Shown: piece by piece, positions 46,654 to 54,800 of the stretch
Numbering within the stretch: position 1 is the stretch's first letter
Layout of the letters: each line of letters opens with the position of its first letter
Assembly (NCBI GenBank): GCA_017470345.1
Contig: JAFUEP010000019.1
Span: 1 to 64,000 of the forward strand
DNA length: 64,000 nucleotides
Direction: 5' to 3'
Origin: Prevotella sp.
GTDB taxonomy: Bacteria > Bacteroidota > Bacteroidia > Bacteroidales > Bacteroidaceae
Made by a program: the position numbers and the translations under genes
The notes under the pieces: model-generated
The model's input: the letters and a program-made list of their open reading frames with translations, nothing else
Database searches by the model: none
What the model was told of the DNA's origin: nothing

Positions 46654-48153
46654 TTATCTCAGCACGGTCTTCTTGCCATTGATGATGTAGATGCCCTTGG
46701 CAGCAGCCGTCTTGACCTGTCGGCCGTCGAGGGTGTAGATGGCGTCGGCGCCCTGACGCTGAGCCATGGTCTCGCTGATGCCGGTGGCAATCTGGTCGAC
46801 GACGATGTCGGCCTCAGTGCGCGGAGCAATCTCGTAGGTGATGTCGCCCTTGTTGCCTTTCTGGAAGGGGATGACGATGCCGGTCAGGCTCTCGAGCACC
46901 ATGCCCTCCTCGAGGGTGTAGTTGGCCTTGAACGTGTCGTAGATCTGGATACGGTCCTCGCCGCTGACGGCATACCAGTTGTTGCCGTCTTTCTCGACGA
47001 TGGCGTTCTCGATCTTCACCAGCATCAGGGTGTTGATCTCGGCTGCCACCTCGTCGATGGCCATCAGCTTAGCCTCGGGCTCGTCGCCCTCAGTGACGGT
47101 GATGTCGCTGTAGTCAGCACCGGCGGCAATCTGCGGGGTGCCGTTGAACTTGGTGTAGGTGCCCTTGACGACACCGTTCAGGCGGTTGCCCACAGCCACC
47201 TCGAGGTCGCTGCCGTAGAGGTTAAGGGCGCCCGTGGCATCCATGACAACGCAGTAGCGGTTGCCGACGGCCAGCACGACAGCATTCTTGAGCGTCAGCT
47301 CCATGACCGTGTTGAGGTCGCAGGCCTTGGCGAAGGCGATGTTCTGGGCCTTGACGATGTCGTAGATGACATACTTCTGGCTGACCACCTCGCTGGCATT
47401 GCCCTTGGCGTCGATGGCGACGGCCTTCACGGTCGTGGTCTGCTCGAGCACGATGGGCTCAGTGTAGAGGGTGCTCTCAGCGGTGGGCTCGCTCTCGTCG
47501 AGGGTGTAGTAGATCTTGGCACCCTCGGTGGCGCAGCTCAGGGTGATGGTCTGCGGCTCGTTGTAGGTGCCGCCGGCCACGCTGAACTCAGGAGCGGCGA
47601 CGGTCTCCTCAACGGGCTCCTCGCCGGGCTCCTCGGCTGCGGTGCCTGAGATGACAACCTTGCTGATCTGGGTCGTGCCGTTGGCAGAGGCGGCCGTGCT
47701 GTTGATGGTCAGGCGATAGCTGTAGCCTACAGCGCCATTGTTGAACTGAAGCTTGACGTCGCCGGCTGCGAAGAAGTCGGTGATGGTCTTCGAGGTGATG
47801 ACCTCCTCGCCGTTGAGGATTTCGAACGTGACCGACTCAAGGTTGCTGGTCTTGTCGACGGTGACGGTGTAGGTGTCGGCCTTGAACTTCGTGGCGGGCG
47901 AGGTGAGGATAGCCGTGTGGTCGTTGTTCTTGCGGCCGCATCTGACATACTCCCACTTGTTGGCGTTGTTGTTGAAGCCATCGAGGGTCCATACCTGGCC
48001 GTCGACGGTGGCCGTCCATGCAGTGGTGTAGCTGCCGACCGACTGGTCGTTGTAGTCAGGGAAGGTCAGTGTGATCGACTCTGTCTGGGCGAACAGGTTG
48101 CCGCAGACCGTCATCAGCATTGCTACGAGTGATAAACGTAAAAATTTAATCAT
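46654..48153 (-). CDS. Secreted paralogue with chitobiase-C-like and OB-like domains and sorting-like tail
   Basis: A 499-residue exported protein (signal MIKFLRLSLVAMLMTVCGNLFA). The N-terminal part (about 23-180) looks like a beta-sandwich with a WTATVDGQVWTLDGF start and differs from its neighbour. The chitobiase-C-like domain (GAKIYYTLDESEPTAESTLY), the OB-like module and the tail (IYTLDGRQVKTAAAKGIYIINGKK) are almost the same as in 44505-46361, pointing to a recent domain duplication or gene conversion. The function is unknown. Confidence 0.8.
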   Translation of the reverse strand: MIKFLRLSLVAMLMTVCGNLFAQTESITLTFPDYNDQSVGSYTTAWTATVDGQVWTLDGFNNNANKWEYVRCGRKNNDHTAILTSPATKFKADTYTVTVDKTSNLESVTFEILNGEEVITSKTITDFFAAGDVKLQFNNGAVGYSYRLTINSTAASANGTTQISKVVISGTAAEEPGEEPVEETVAAPEFSVAGGTYNEPQTITLSCATEGAKIYYTLDESEPTAESTLYTEPIVLEQTTTVKAVAIDAKGNASEVVSQKYVIYDIVKAQNIAFAKACDLNTVMELTLKNAVVLAVGNRYCVVMDATGALNLYGSDLEVAVGNRLNGVVKGTYTKFNGTPQIAAGADYSDITVTEGDEPEAKLMAIDEVAAEINTLMLVKIENAIVEKDGNNWYAVSGEDRIQIYDTFKANYTLEEGMVLESLTGIVIPFQKGNKGDITYEIAPRTEADIVVDQIATGISETMAQRQGADAIYTLDGRQVKTAAAKGIYIINGKKTVLR

Positions 48154-48202
48154 AGCTCTTTTGTTTTTTGTTATTAATTAATATGATTTGGATTAGATGC
48201 TG

Positions 48203-48210
48203 CAAAGATA
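48203..48210 (-). promoter_or_regulatory. -7 element of the 46654-48153 gene
   Basis: TATCTTTG on the minus strand followed by GCAGC, 49 nt before the start codon. Confidence 0.6.
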
Positions 48211-48361
48211 CGAAAAATATTCGGACAGCGTCAACAAATAGAGTTTAAAAAAACAAAACGGAGTCAAAAAGATAACGCATGTTCATAAACGCTTCCGTCG
48301 GCCAACGGCATTTGGCGATGTCTGCCTTCCGCGGCGGCGCTCCCGACGGTCAAAAACACGA

Positions 48362-48417
48362 AAACGGCGCTTTTCGATAGTAATATAGGGGTATATTACC
48401 TTCGAAAAGCGCCGTTT
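48362..48417 (-). terminator. Terminator hairpin of the C10 protease operon
   Basis: AAACGGCGCTTTTCGA (48362-48377) pairs perfectly with 48402-48417. An inner TAATAT/ATATTA stem extends it. It follows the last gene of the minus-strand run 55753-48432. Confidence 0.75.
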
Positions 48418-48431
48418 CGCTGTTGCTGACC

Positions 48432-49919
48432 TTATCTCACGACGTGCTTGTCGGTGCGGACGGTGCCGTCGGCCAGGGTGGTCCTGCGGATGATGAGTCC
48501 CTTGGCGTCAGGGGCGGCGGGGCGTCCGAGGGCATCGTAGCAGTCGGTGCGGAGGACGGGCAGCTGCGCATGGGCGTCGGCAATGCCTTCGGTGGTGATG
48601 TCGTACCAGACGAGGTTAGAGCTGTTGACGACGTCGCCCACGCGATAGAACACCTGCACGCCGATGCGGTCGGTGATGGGTGTGGTGTAGGTGAAGGTGT
48701 GGCTCATGCCGCTGACGCGGATGGTCTGTCCGTCGGTGTAGTTGTAGGGGATGTCGGTCCGTCCGTCGGGCGTCTGGAGGAGCTGTCCGTCGACGAAGAC
48801 GTTGTAGTACATGTGGTCCTGGTTGATGTAGTTGCCCTCGGTGTCGGTGGCGGGTATGTCGATGGCGAAGATGCCGATGCCGTAGCCCTCGATGATGCCG
48901 CTGCAGCTGATGACGACGGGGTCGGCAGGCACGGCCACCACCTCGGCATAGGGCTTCAGGCTGACCTTCGAGAAGTCGCGGTAGTGGTCGCTGAGCTTGT
49001 CGGCGGCAGCGTTGACGAGGAACATCTGGTCGGTGTGGAACTGTCGTGTGGCGGCGTCGTAGCTGAAGACGATGGCGTCGTCGGCCGTCAGCTTGATGTT
49101 GCTCACGGGCCATTCGCCGAAGCCGGGAATCGTGATGATCTCGACCGTGCCCTCAGCGGCCTGCATGTAGACGTAGTAGCCCATCTGCTCGTCGGCACCG
49201 AGGAACTGGCCGTTGGGACACGTGAGGCGGTCGCCGTCGAGCGTGCCGTGGATCCAGCTGTCCTTGGCCCCTGTGGGGTTGGCGATGTAGACGTCGTCGC
49301 CGCCGAAGGCCACGTCGACGGTCTGCGTCAGCGGGGCCCCCTCGCTCTCGTAGCTCATCATGTAGGTGGCGCGGTTGGCGTCGGCCGGCGGACAGGGGGC
49401 CTCCAGTCCGACGGGGCGGATGGTGATGCCGTACTCCACGTAGCTGGTGGTGCGGCCCTCGGCGTTGCATATCGACAGATAGCCGCCGTCGGTCTGGGTC
49501 AGCGTGCCGTCGGCATAGCTGAAGATGAGGTCAGTGGCGGTGGGGTCGACGGCCAGTGACTGACCCTTCTGCGCCATGCGGTAGAGGTAGTAGGTGGTGC
49601 CCTGCTCGGTGGTGAACACCTGGGGTGTGTGGAACACGACCTGCGTGCCGTCATCGCTGAGCTCGCCCTCCATCCAGACGCCTTTGCGATAGTGGGTGAT
49701 GGGGTCCTGGATGTAGAACTTACGGCCGTCGCGCACGACGTGGGCCACGACGCCCGTCTCGTCGAAGCGTGAAATCTGCCCCGACGCGTAGTCGGGCACC
49801 ATGCCCTTCGAGCAGTATTCCATGCCCTCGAGCAGTGTGCCGTCGGGCGTCGTCGTGATCTGAGCGTCGGCCATGGTGCAGAGCAGCAGGGCCAGCGCCG
49901 TGAGGATAGTTTTCTTCAT
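48432..49919 (-). CDS. Secreted protein of unknown function with sorting-like tail
   Basis: A 495-residue exported protein (signal MKKTILTALALLLCTMADA; an open frame upstream to 50048 is rejected because it lies inside the protease gene). It is beta-rich, with repeated segments of similar form (TTPDGTLLEGMEYCSKGMVPDYASG; GEGQ-free, Tyr/Asp-rich). No domain is recognised. The end YDALGRPAAPDAKGLIIRR is a variant of the tail found in its neighbours. It starts 19 bp after the C10 protease, so the two share a transcript, which ends at 48362-48417. Confidence 0.78.
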   Translation of the reverse strand: MKKTILTALALLLCTMADAQITTTPDGTLLEGMEYCSKGMVPDYASGQISRFDETGVVAHVVRDGRKFYIQDPITHYRKGVWMEGELSDDGTQVVFHTPQVFTTEQGTTYYLYRMAQKGQSLAVDPTATDLIFSYADGTLTQTDGGYLSICNAEGRTTSYVEYGITIRPVGLEAPCPPADANRATYMMSYESEGAPLTQTVDVAFGGDDVYIANPTGAKDSWIHGTLDGDRLTCPNGQFLGADEQMGYYVYMQAAEGTVEIITIPGFGEWPVSNIKLTADDAIVFSYDAATRQFHTDQMFLVNAAADKLSDHYRDFSKVSLKPYAEVVAVPADPVVISCSGIIEGYGIGIFAIDIPATDTEGNYINQDHMYYNVFVDGQLLQTPDGRTDIPYNYTDGQTIRVSGMSHTFTYTTPITDRIGVQVFYRVGDVVNSSNLVWYDITTEGIADAHAQLPVLRTDCYDALGRPAAPDAKGLIIRRTTLADGTVRTDKHVVR

Positions 49920-49938
49920 AGTGATCGTCTGTGGTTTT

Positions 49939-51681
49939 TTATTTATGGTATTTCTTGCCGTTCTTGATGTAGAGTCCATGACGGGGCTCGCCGCTGAGCG
50001 GACGTCCCTGCAGGTCGTAGACCCCATTGTGCATTGTACATTGTACATTGTTCATTGAAAAACTCCGAATTCCGCTCTCCTCGGGCACCTCCTGCTTGCT
50101 GATCGTGAGGTGGCCGTCGCGCTTGGTCATGCGCCATACGTTGTAGTTCTCGCGGCCGTCGTTGCGGGCCGGGAAGCGGACGTACTGGGGCATCGTCTTG
50201 TTGATGGCCTTCTCGTGCCAGGCCATGAGGAAGAGGTCGTAGTCGCCGTCGTCGAGCGCATCGGTGATGCTCTTGTAGTAGGGCACCTCCATGGGCTTCC
50301 ATCCCTTGAGCGAGCCGACGGGATCCTCGTCATAGGCCGTGTAGTAGAAAGGCTGGATGGGCGAATGGCCCGTGGCTACGTTCTGGATGCAGAGTCCGAC
50401 GAGGCCGCGGAACTCCTGGAAGTGGTAGTTGATGAGCGTGGGCAGACGGAGGGTGATGCTGTCACCGTCGACGCTGATGGTCTCCTCGCCGTCCATGCAC
50501 CAGTAGGCCTCATAGGGGAAGTCCTGCTGGCCGGGGACGGTGATGCCGGTGAGCATCGACTGCGACTCGACGTCGCGGCTGAAGTCGTAGCCCTGCATGC
50601 CGTAGGCCGTCTGGTAGGTGGTCTTGGGGTTGAGGTTGAAGAAGTCGAACCAGCCGTCGGCGTCGCCCGACCATCCCCAGTTGACGTGCACATAGCCGTC
50701 CTGGGCGCGACAGCCGTCGATGACGAAGGCGTGGGCGCCGTAGGTGGCGTCGGTCGAGGCGTAGAGCACGGGCCGCTGCTGCGAGAGCTCGTCGTAGATG
50801 GTCTGCAGCCATGCGTCGTCGTTGGTGAACGTGCGGAACGAGCAGTGCAGGGCGGCCTCGTCGTAGCTGAAGTTGCTGACCATGCCGGCGGCGGCGTTCA
50901 TCGTCGTGGCGCCGCTGCCCTGCAGGGCGTAGGCCATGCCCGAGGCCAGTCCGCAGTCGTACATCAGCGTGGCGACGGCGTCGGTGGTCGCATCTTTCTT
51001 GTCGCTGGCCGAGGAGTAGGTGTCCATCATGTTGGCCCAGTCATACTCTCCCTCGATGCGCACGTTCCTCTTGTTGCCGTTCATCGTGTAGTAGCCCATG
51101 CCCTGGCCCTTGGCGGGATATTCGTGATAGTTCATCACCTGAGCCATGGCCGTGGCCACGCAGCCCGTCTGGGCGCGCCGCTTGGTCCACGTGTCGGCCA
51201 CGGGGCAGAGGTCGTTGTAGGGGGTGTCCTGCGCCCAGCGCGACGTGACGAGCGGCTCGACGTCGCTGGCGGGCTTCGGGGCGCGCATGATGGCGAGCCG
51301 GTCGCCGCCGTTGAGCTGCTCGTTCATGGTCTGGCTGATGGTCTCGAGCCACCACCGCAGTCCGTCGGGCAGCTCGCCGGCGACGGGCGCATCGGTCCAG
51401 CCGAGGACGGGCGCAAAGGCGGCATCGCGGCTGACGAAGACGACGGGGGAGGCTTGAGGTGAGGTGGGCAGTGGCTGCGCCGTGAGGGCGTAGGCGGCCA
51501 GCATGTCGGTGGCAAGTATTTGCTGCGGCTTCATAGCCTGCTGTTGTCGCTGGCCGCGGGCCATGGCGCCGTAGAAGTGGTCCGTGGCGATGGCCTGCAT
51601 CTCGCGCTCGCTGCGGGGCTGGGCCACGGCCGTGGCGCCCATTGCGCAGGCGAGCGATAACAGGATGATATTACGTTTCAT
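49939..51681 (-). CDS. Secreted C10 (streptopain-like) cysteine protease with sorting-like tail
   Basis: A 580-residue exported protease (signal MKRNIILLSLACAMGATAVA). A propeptide (about 21-150) precedes the C10 domain, with the catalytic Cys 174 in QTGCVATAMAQVMNYH, the catalytic His 317 in GAHAFVIDG, and VNWGWSGDADGWFDF. A beta-rich C-terminal part follows, then the tail VYDLQGRPLSGEPRHGLYIKNGKK. Directly before YDLQGR is a heptanucleotide tract (50025-50057) coding for SMNNVQCTMHN. No separate streptopain-inhibitor gene is seen nearby. No -7 box was found upstream, so it may be read from the larger C10 gene 187 bp before it. Confidence 0.92.
   Translation of the reverse strand: MKRNIILLSLACAMGATAVAQPRSEREMQAIATDHFYGAMARGQRQQQAMKPQQILATDMLAAYALTAQPLPTSPQASPVVFVSRDAAFAPVLGWTDAPVAGELPDGLRWWLETISQTMNEQLNGGDRLAIMRAPKPASDVEPLVTSRWAQDTPYNDLCPVADTWTKRRAQTGCVATAMAQVMNYHEYPAKGQGMGYYTMNGNKRNVRIEGEYDWANMMDTYSSASDKKDATTDAVATLMYDCGLASGMAYALQGSGATTMNAAAGMVSNFSYDEAALHCSFRTFTNDDAWLQTIYDELSQQRPVLYASTDATYGAHAFVIDGCRAQDGYVHVNWGWSGDADGWFDFFNLNPKTTYQTAYGMQGYDFSRDVESQSMLTGITVPGQQDFPYEAYWCMDGEETISVDGDSITLRLPTLINYHFQEFRGLVGLCIQNVATGHSPIQPFYYTAYDEDPVGSLKGWKPMEVPYYKSITDALDDGDYDLFLMAWHEKAINKTMPQYVRFPARNDGRENYNVWRMTKRDGHLTISKQEVPEESGIRSFSMNNVQCTMHNGVYDLQGRPLSGEPRHGLYIKNGKKYHK
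50025..50057. repeat. CATTGTA heptamer tract at the tail boundary of the C10 protease
   Basis: 4.7 units: CATTGTG, CATTGTA, CATTGTA, CATTGTT, CATTG. A unit change would shift the frame just before the YDLQGR tail. Confidence 0.85.
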
Positions 51682-51756
51682 GATTTTCGATGAGTGATGA
51701 TATAAATGACTTGAGTGAACTTTATTATGGTTATTTTGTAATATGTAAATAATTAA

Positions 51757-51860
51757 TTTGGTACAATTTGGCTGCCCCTGTAGGAGGCGACGTGTCCACA
51801 CGTCGCACTTGCCGCAGGTGTCACGTGAGGACACGTGACCTCCTAAATCGTACCAAGTCT
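51757..51860. repeat. Palindromic dispersed element (AACTTGGTA family), copy B
   Basis: A near copy of 10927-11031: the core TAGGAGGCGACGTGTCC, GCACTTGCCGCAGGTGTCAC and ACACGTGACCTCCTAAATC are shared, and the ends TTGGTAC and GTACCAA are inverted. It lies between the two C10 protease genes. Confidence 0.75.
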
Positions 51861-51868
51861 TTTCACGT

Positions 51869-54800
51869 TCACTTAGCAATAGATTTAGTGACCGTCCCGT
51901 CGGCACGTCTGATGATGATGAAGCGCGGCATGGCCGACCTAGTGTTGCCGATGCGGCGGCCCTGCAGGTCGTAGCAGTCGGAAGTGAGATGTGAGAAGTT
52001 AGAAGTGAGGCGTGGCTGCGACGCGATGCCCTCGGTGGAGCCCTCGACGACGGGAACAGCGATGCTGTTCTCGACGATGCAGTTCAGGTTGCTCGTCTCG
52101 TCGTAGTTGGACAGCACGGCGACAACCTTCAGGTCATCACGCTTCCACGACGGGTCGAGCTCGAAGCTGCAGGCGTAGCTGAGCGTCATGTCCTGCGAGT
52201 AGGCGGGCTTCTCACCCCATGTGCTGTTGTAGGCGCGGATGACGTGCTGGTGCTTGAATCCGCTCACCACGCCGTTGTGGTCCTGCTGCTCGCGGGCGTC
52301 GATGTTGTCCTCGGTCAGGTAGACCGTCAGCCGGCTGCCAGCCGTGCTGAACTGGTCGTCGTAGAGGCCGATGACGCTGACATTGATGCGTCCGTCGGCC
52401 AGGGTGGCCGTGGCGCCAATCTGGGCGTGGGGCTCCTCGGCCATTGCGCCCTCGAGCATCTGGGCAAACTCCTTCTCGCTGCCCGGCCAGTAGATGGCCT
52501 GGCGGTTGCCGCTGGCAATCATCGAGTCGAAGTAGGGTTTGCGGTCGATCATCCAGGCGGGGGCAAAGGTCTGGCCGCCCTCGTTGAAGAACCACGTGTA
52601 GGCCTCGTCGCACTGCTGCGTGAGCCAGTCGGTGCCGAAGGCTGCGTGATGGCAGACGATGTTGACCCGCTCGCTGACAGCCGGGTTCATCTGCAGGGCC
52701 GCGTGCATGGTCACGGCGCCGTCGGGACAGTTGGGGCAGTTCTCCGTGGTGAACTCCTCGAGCAGCACCTGGCGCTCGAAGCACAAGGCGGCCTCGGCCG
52801 TGTTGTTGTCGGCATTGGCGTCGGTGCCGCCGTCGATGGCTGTGATGGCGACGGTCAGAGGTGAGAGGTGAGAGGTGAGAAGTGAGAGGTGTGTGATGAC
52901 GCTCACCGTCTGCATCTTACCACTGGCGACGGGCTGGCTGACGTGTGTCGTCACGTCGTCGAGACCGTCAGCACTTATCGTGATATCGAAGCCGTTGACA
53001 TCGCTGGTGCCCATGTTGGCCACGTCGGCCGTCAGCTTATAGGCCGTCGGACCCTCGCTGAGGCTGGGCGACAGCGAGGCCGAGCGCAAGGCCAGGTCCC
53101 ACTGGGCCAGCATCGTGCCGCTGACCACAGCCTCCAGGCTGACGGCGCCCTCCGTGCTGATGTCCTGCCACGGGGCGTCGCTGTTCTTCTTGAAGAAGGC
53201 CGTGCCGGCGGGCGTCGTGCCGACGATGGAGACGGCGTTGGCCAGGCCGGTGTGGTGATAGGTATAGCCGATGTAGAGGCCCTCCTGCTGCTCCTTGATG
53301 ATATAAGCGGTGGCGAGTCCTACCTCGTTCCATCCCTGCTGCACGCGCGTCTGCTTGCGGTTCAGCTGACCTTCGGCCAGGTTGTCGCCGTCGAGCGACG
53401 TGCGCACCCATACCGTCAGTTCGTCGATGTTCAGGCGCGTGGCCAGTCCGGCGCGGATCTTCGTAATCTCGGCGCCGCCCATGCCGCCCAGCATCGACGC
53501 GGGGATATAGACGGCGGCCGACACGTACTCGTTGCCCATGTCGCCGAACGTCGACTTCGTGGCGACCTCGCCGCCGGAATAGCCCAGGTTGAAGGTGCTG
53601 GCGGCATCGTCGGCGTCGTTGAGACCCTTGGGACCTCCGACGACGGTGAGCAGGGCGTCCTCGAAGCGCACGTCGTCGCCCTCGACCGTGCCGCGCTCGC
53701 AGTGGATGACGTACTGGCCGGCAGGCGATGTCGGCGTGGCCTCGCACCAGAGGCGCGGCACGCCCTTGACGCGCTGGCCCATGATCTCGAAGTAATAGTC
53801 GTCGACGTCCTCGCCATACTGGCGGGTGATGTCGCGGGCACGGATGAGCGTGCCCACCTCAGTGACGTTGTCGCTGCGGAAGAGCTCGCGCCAGCCCTCG
53901 GCCCGCTCATAGTCAGAGCGGCTGCCTGCGGGCAGGTAGAGCATCAGGAAGCCCGGGTCGACGCCGTCGAACGTGTCGTGGTCGACTTCGGCCGGCACGT
54001 TGCCCAGCAGGTGCAGCTCGCGCATGATGAGCACGTCGGCCAGGGCACGGCTGCCCATCTTCTGGAGCGAGGCGGGCAGCGTGACGATGCGCACATACTT
54101 GCAGCCCTCGAAGGCATGGTCGTGCAGGCGGACGACGCCGTCGGCCACCGTGACCGTGTCAGGGGCGGTGGGCAGCACGGCGATGACCTCGGACATGTCG
54201 GGCGTATAGACCACGCCACGGCTGAGCACGTAGCCCTGGCCGTCGCCTTCGGGCATGCTGAGCTCGTTGAGGTTGGAGCATCCGGCCAGTGCGCCGTCGC
54301 CAAAGAAGCGGATGTTGGCGGGCAGGATGAGCGTGCGCAGGTTGCTGCAGCCATAGAAGGCATGAGGGGGCAGCAGGTCGCCGTCGAGCGTGGCGCCGCC
54401 GAGGTCGATGCTGCTGAGCTCGCGCATGACGGCCAGTGCGTGCAGGTCGTCGGCATTGAGCGGCCCCGTCACCTTCACGGCGCTGAAGCGGGCGGCATCG
54501 CCCACCATCGTGCGGACGGCCTCCAGCTCGTCGCCCAGCGTGCCAGGCTCATCGACGGCGATGACCTGCGTCATGCCCTTCGCCTTCTGCGGCGGGCAGA
54601 TGCCGAGGATCATCTCCTGGGCCTTCGAGAAGTGATAGATGCGCGGATTGAGGATGCTGACGTCGTAGTAGCCGTCGAAGCGGCCGTGCCAGCCCCAGTT
54701 GACGTGGACCAGTCCGTCCTCGTTGTAGCCGTCGATGACGAAGGCATGTCCGCCCTGGTCGTCAGCATCGGCGGCGGCATAATAGACGGGTCCCACGTCG

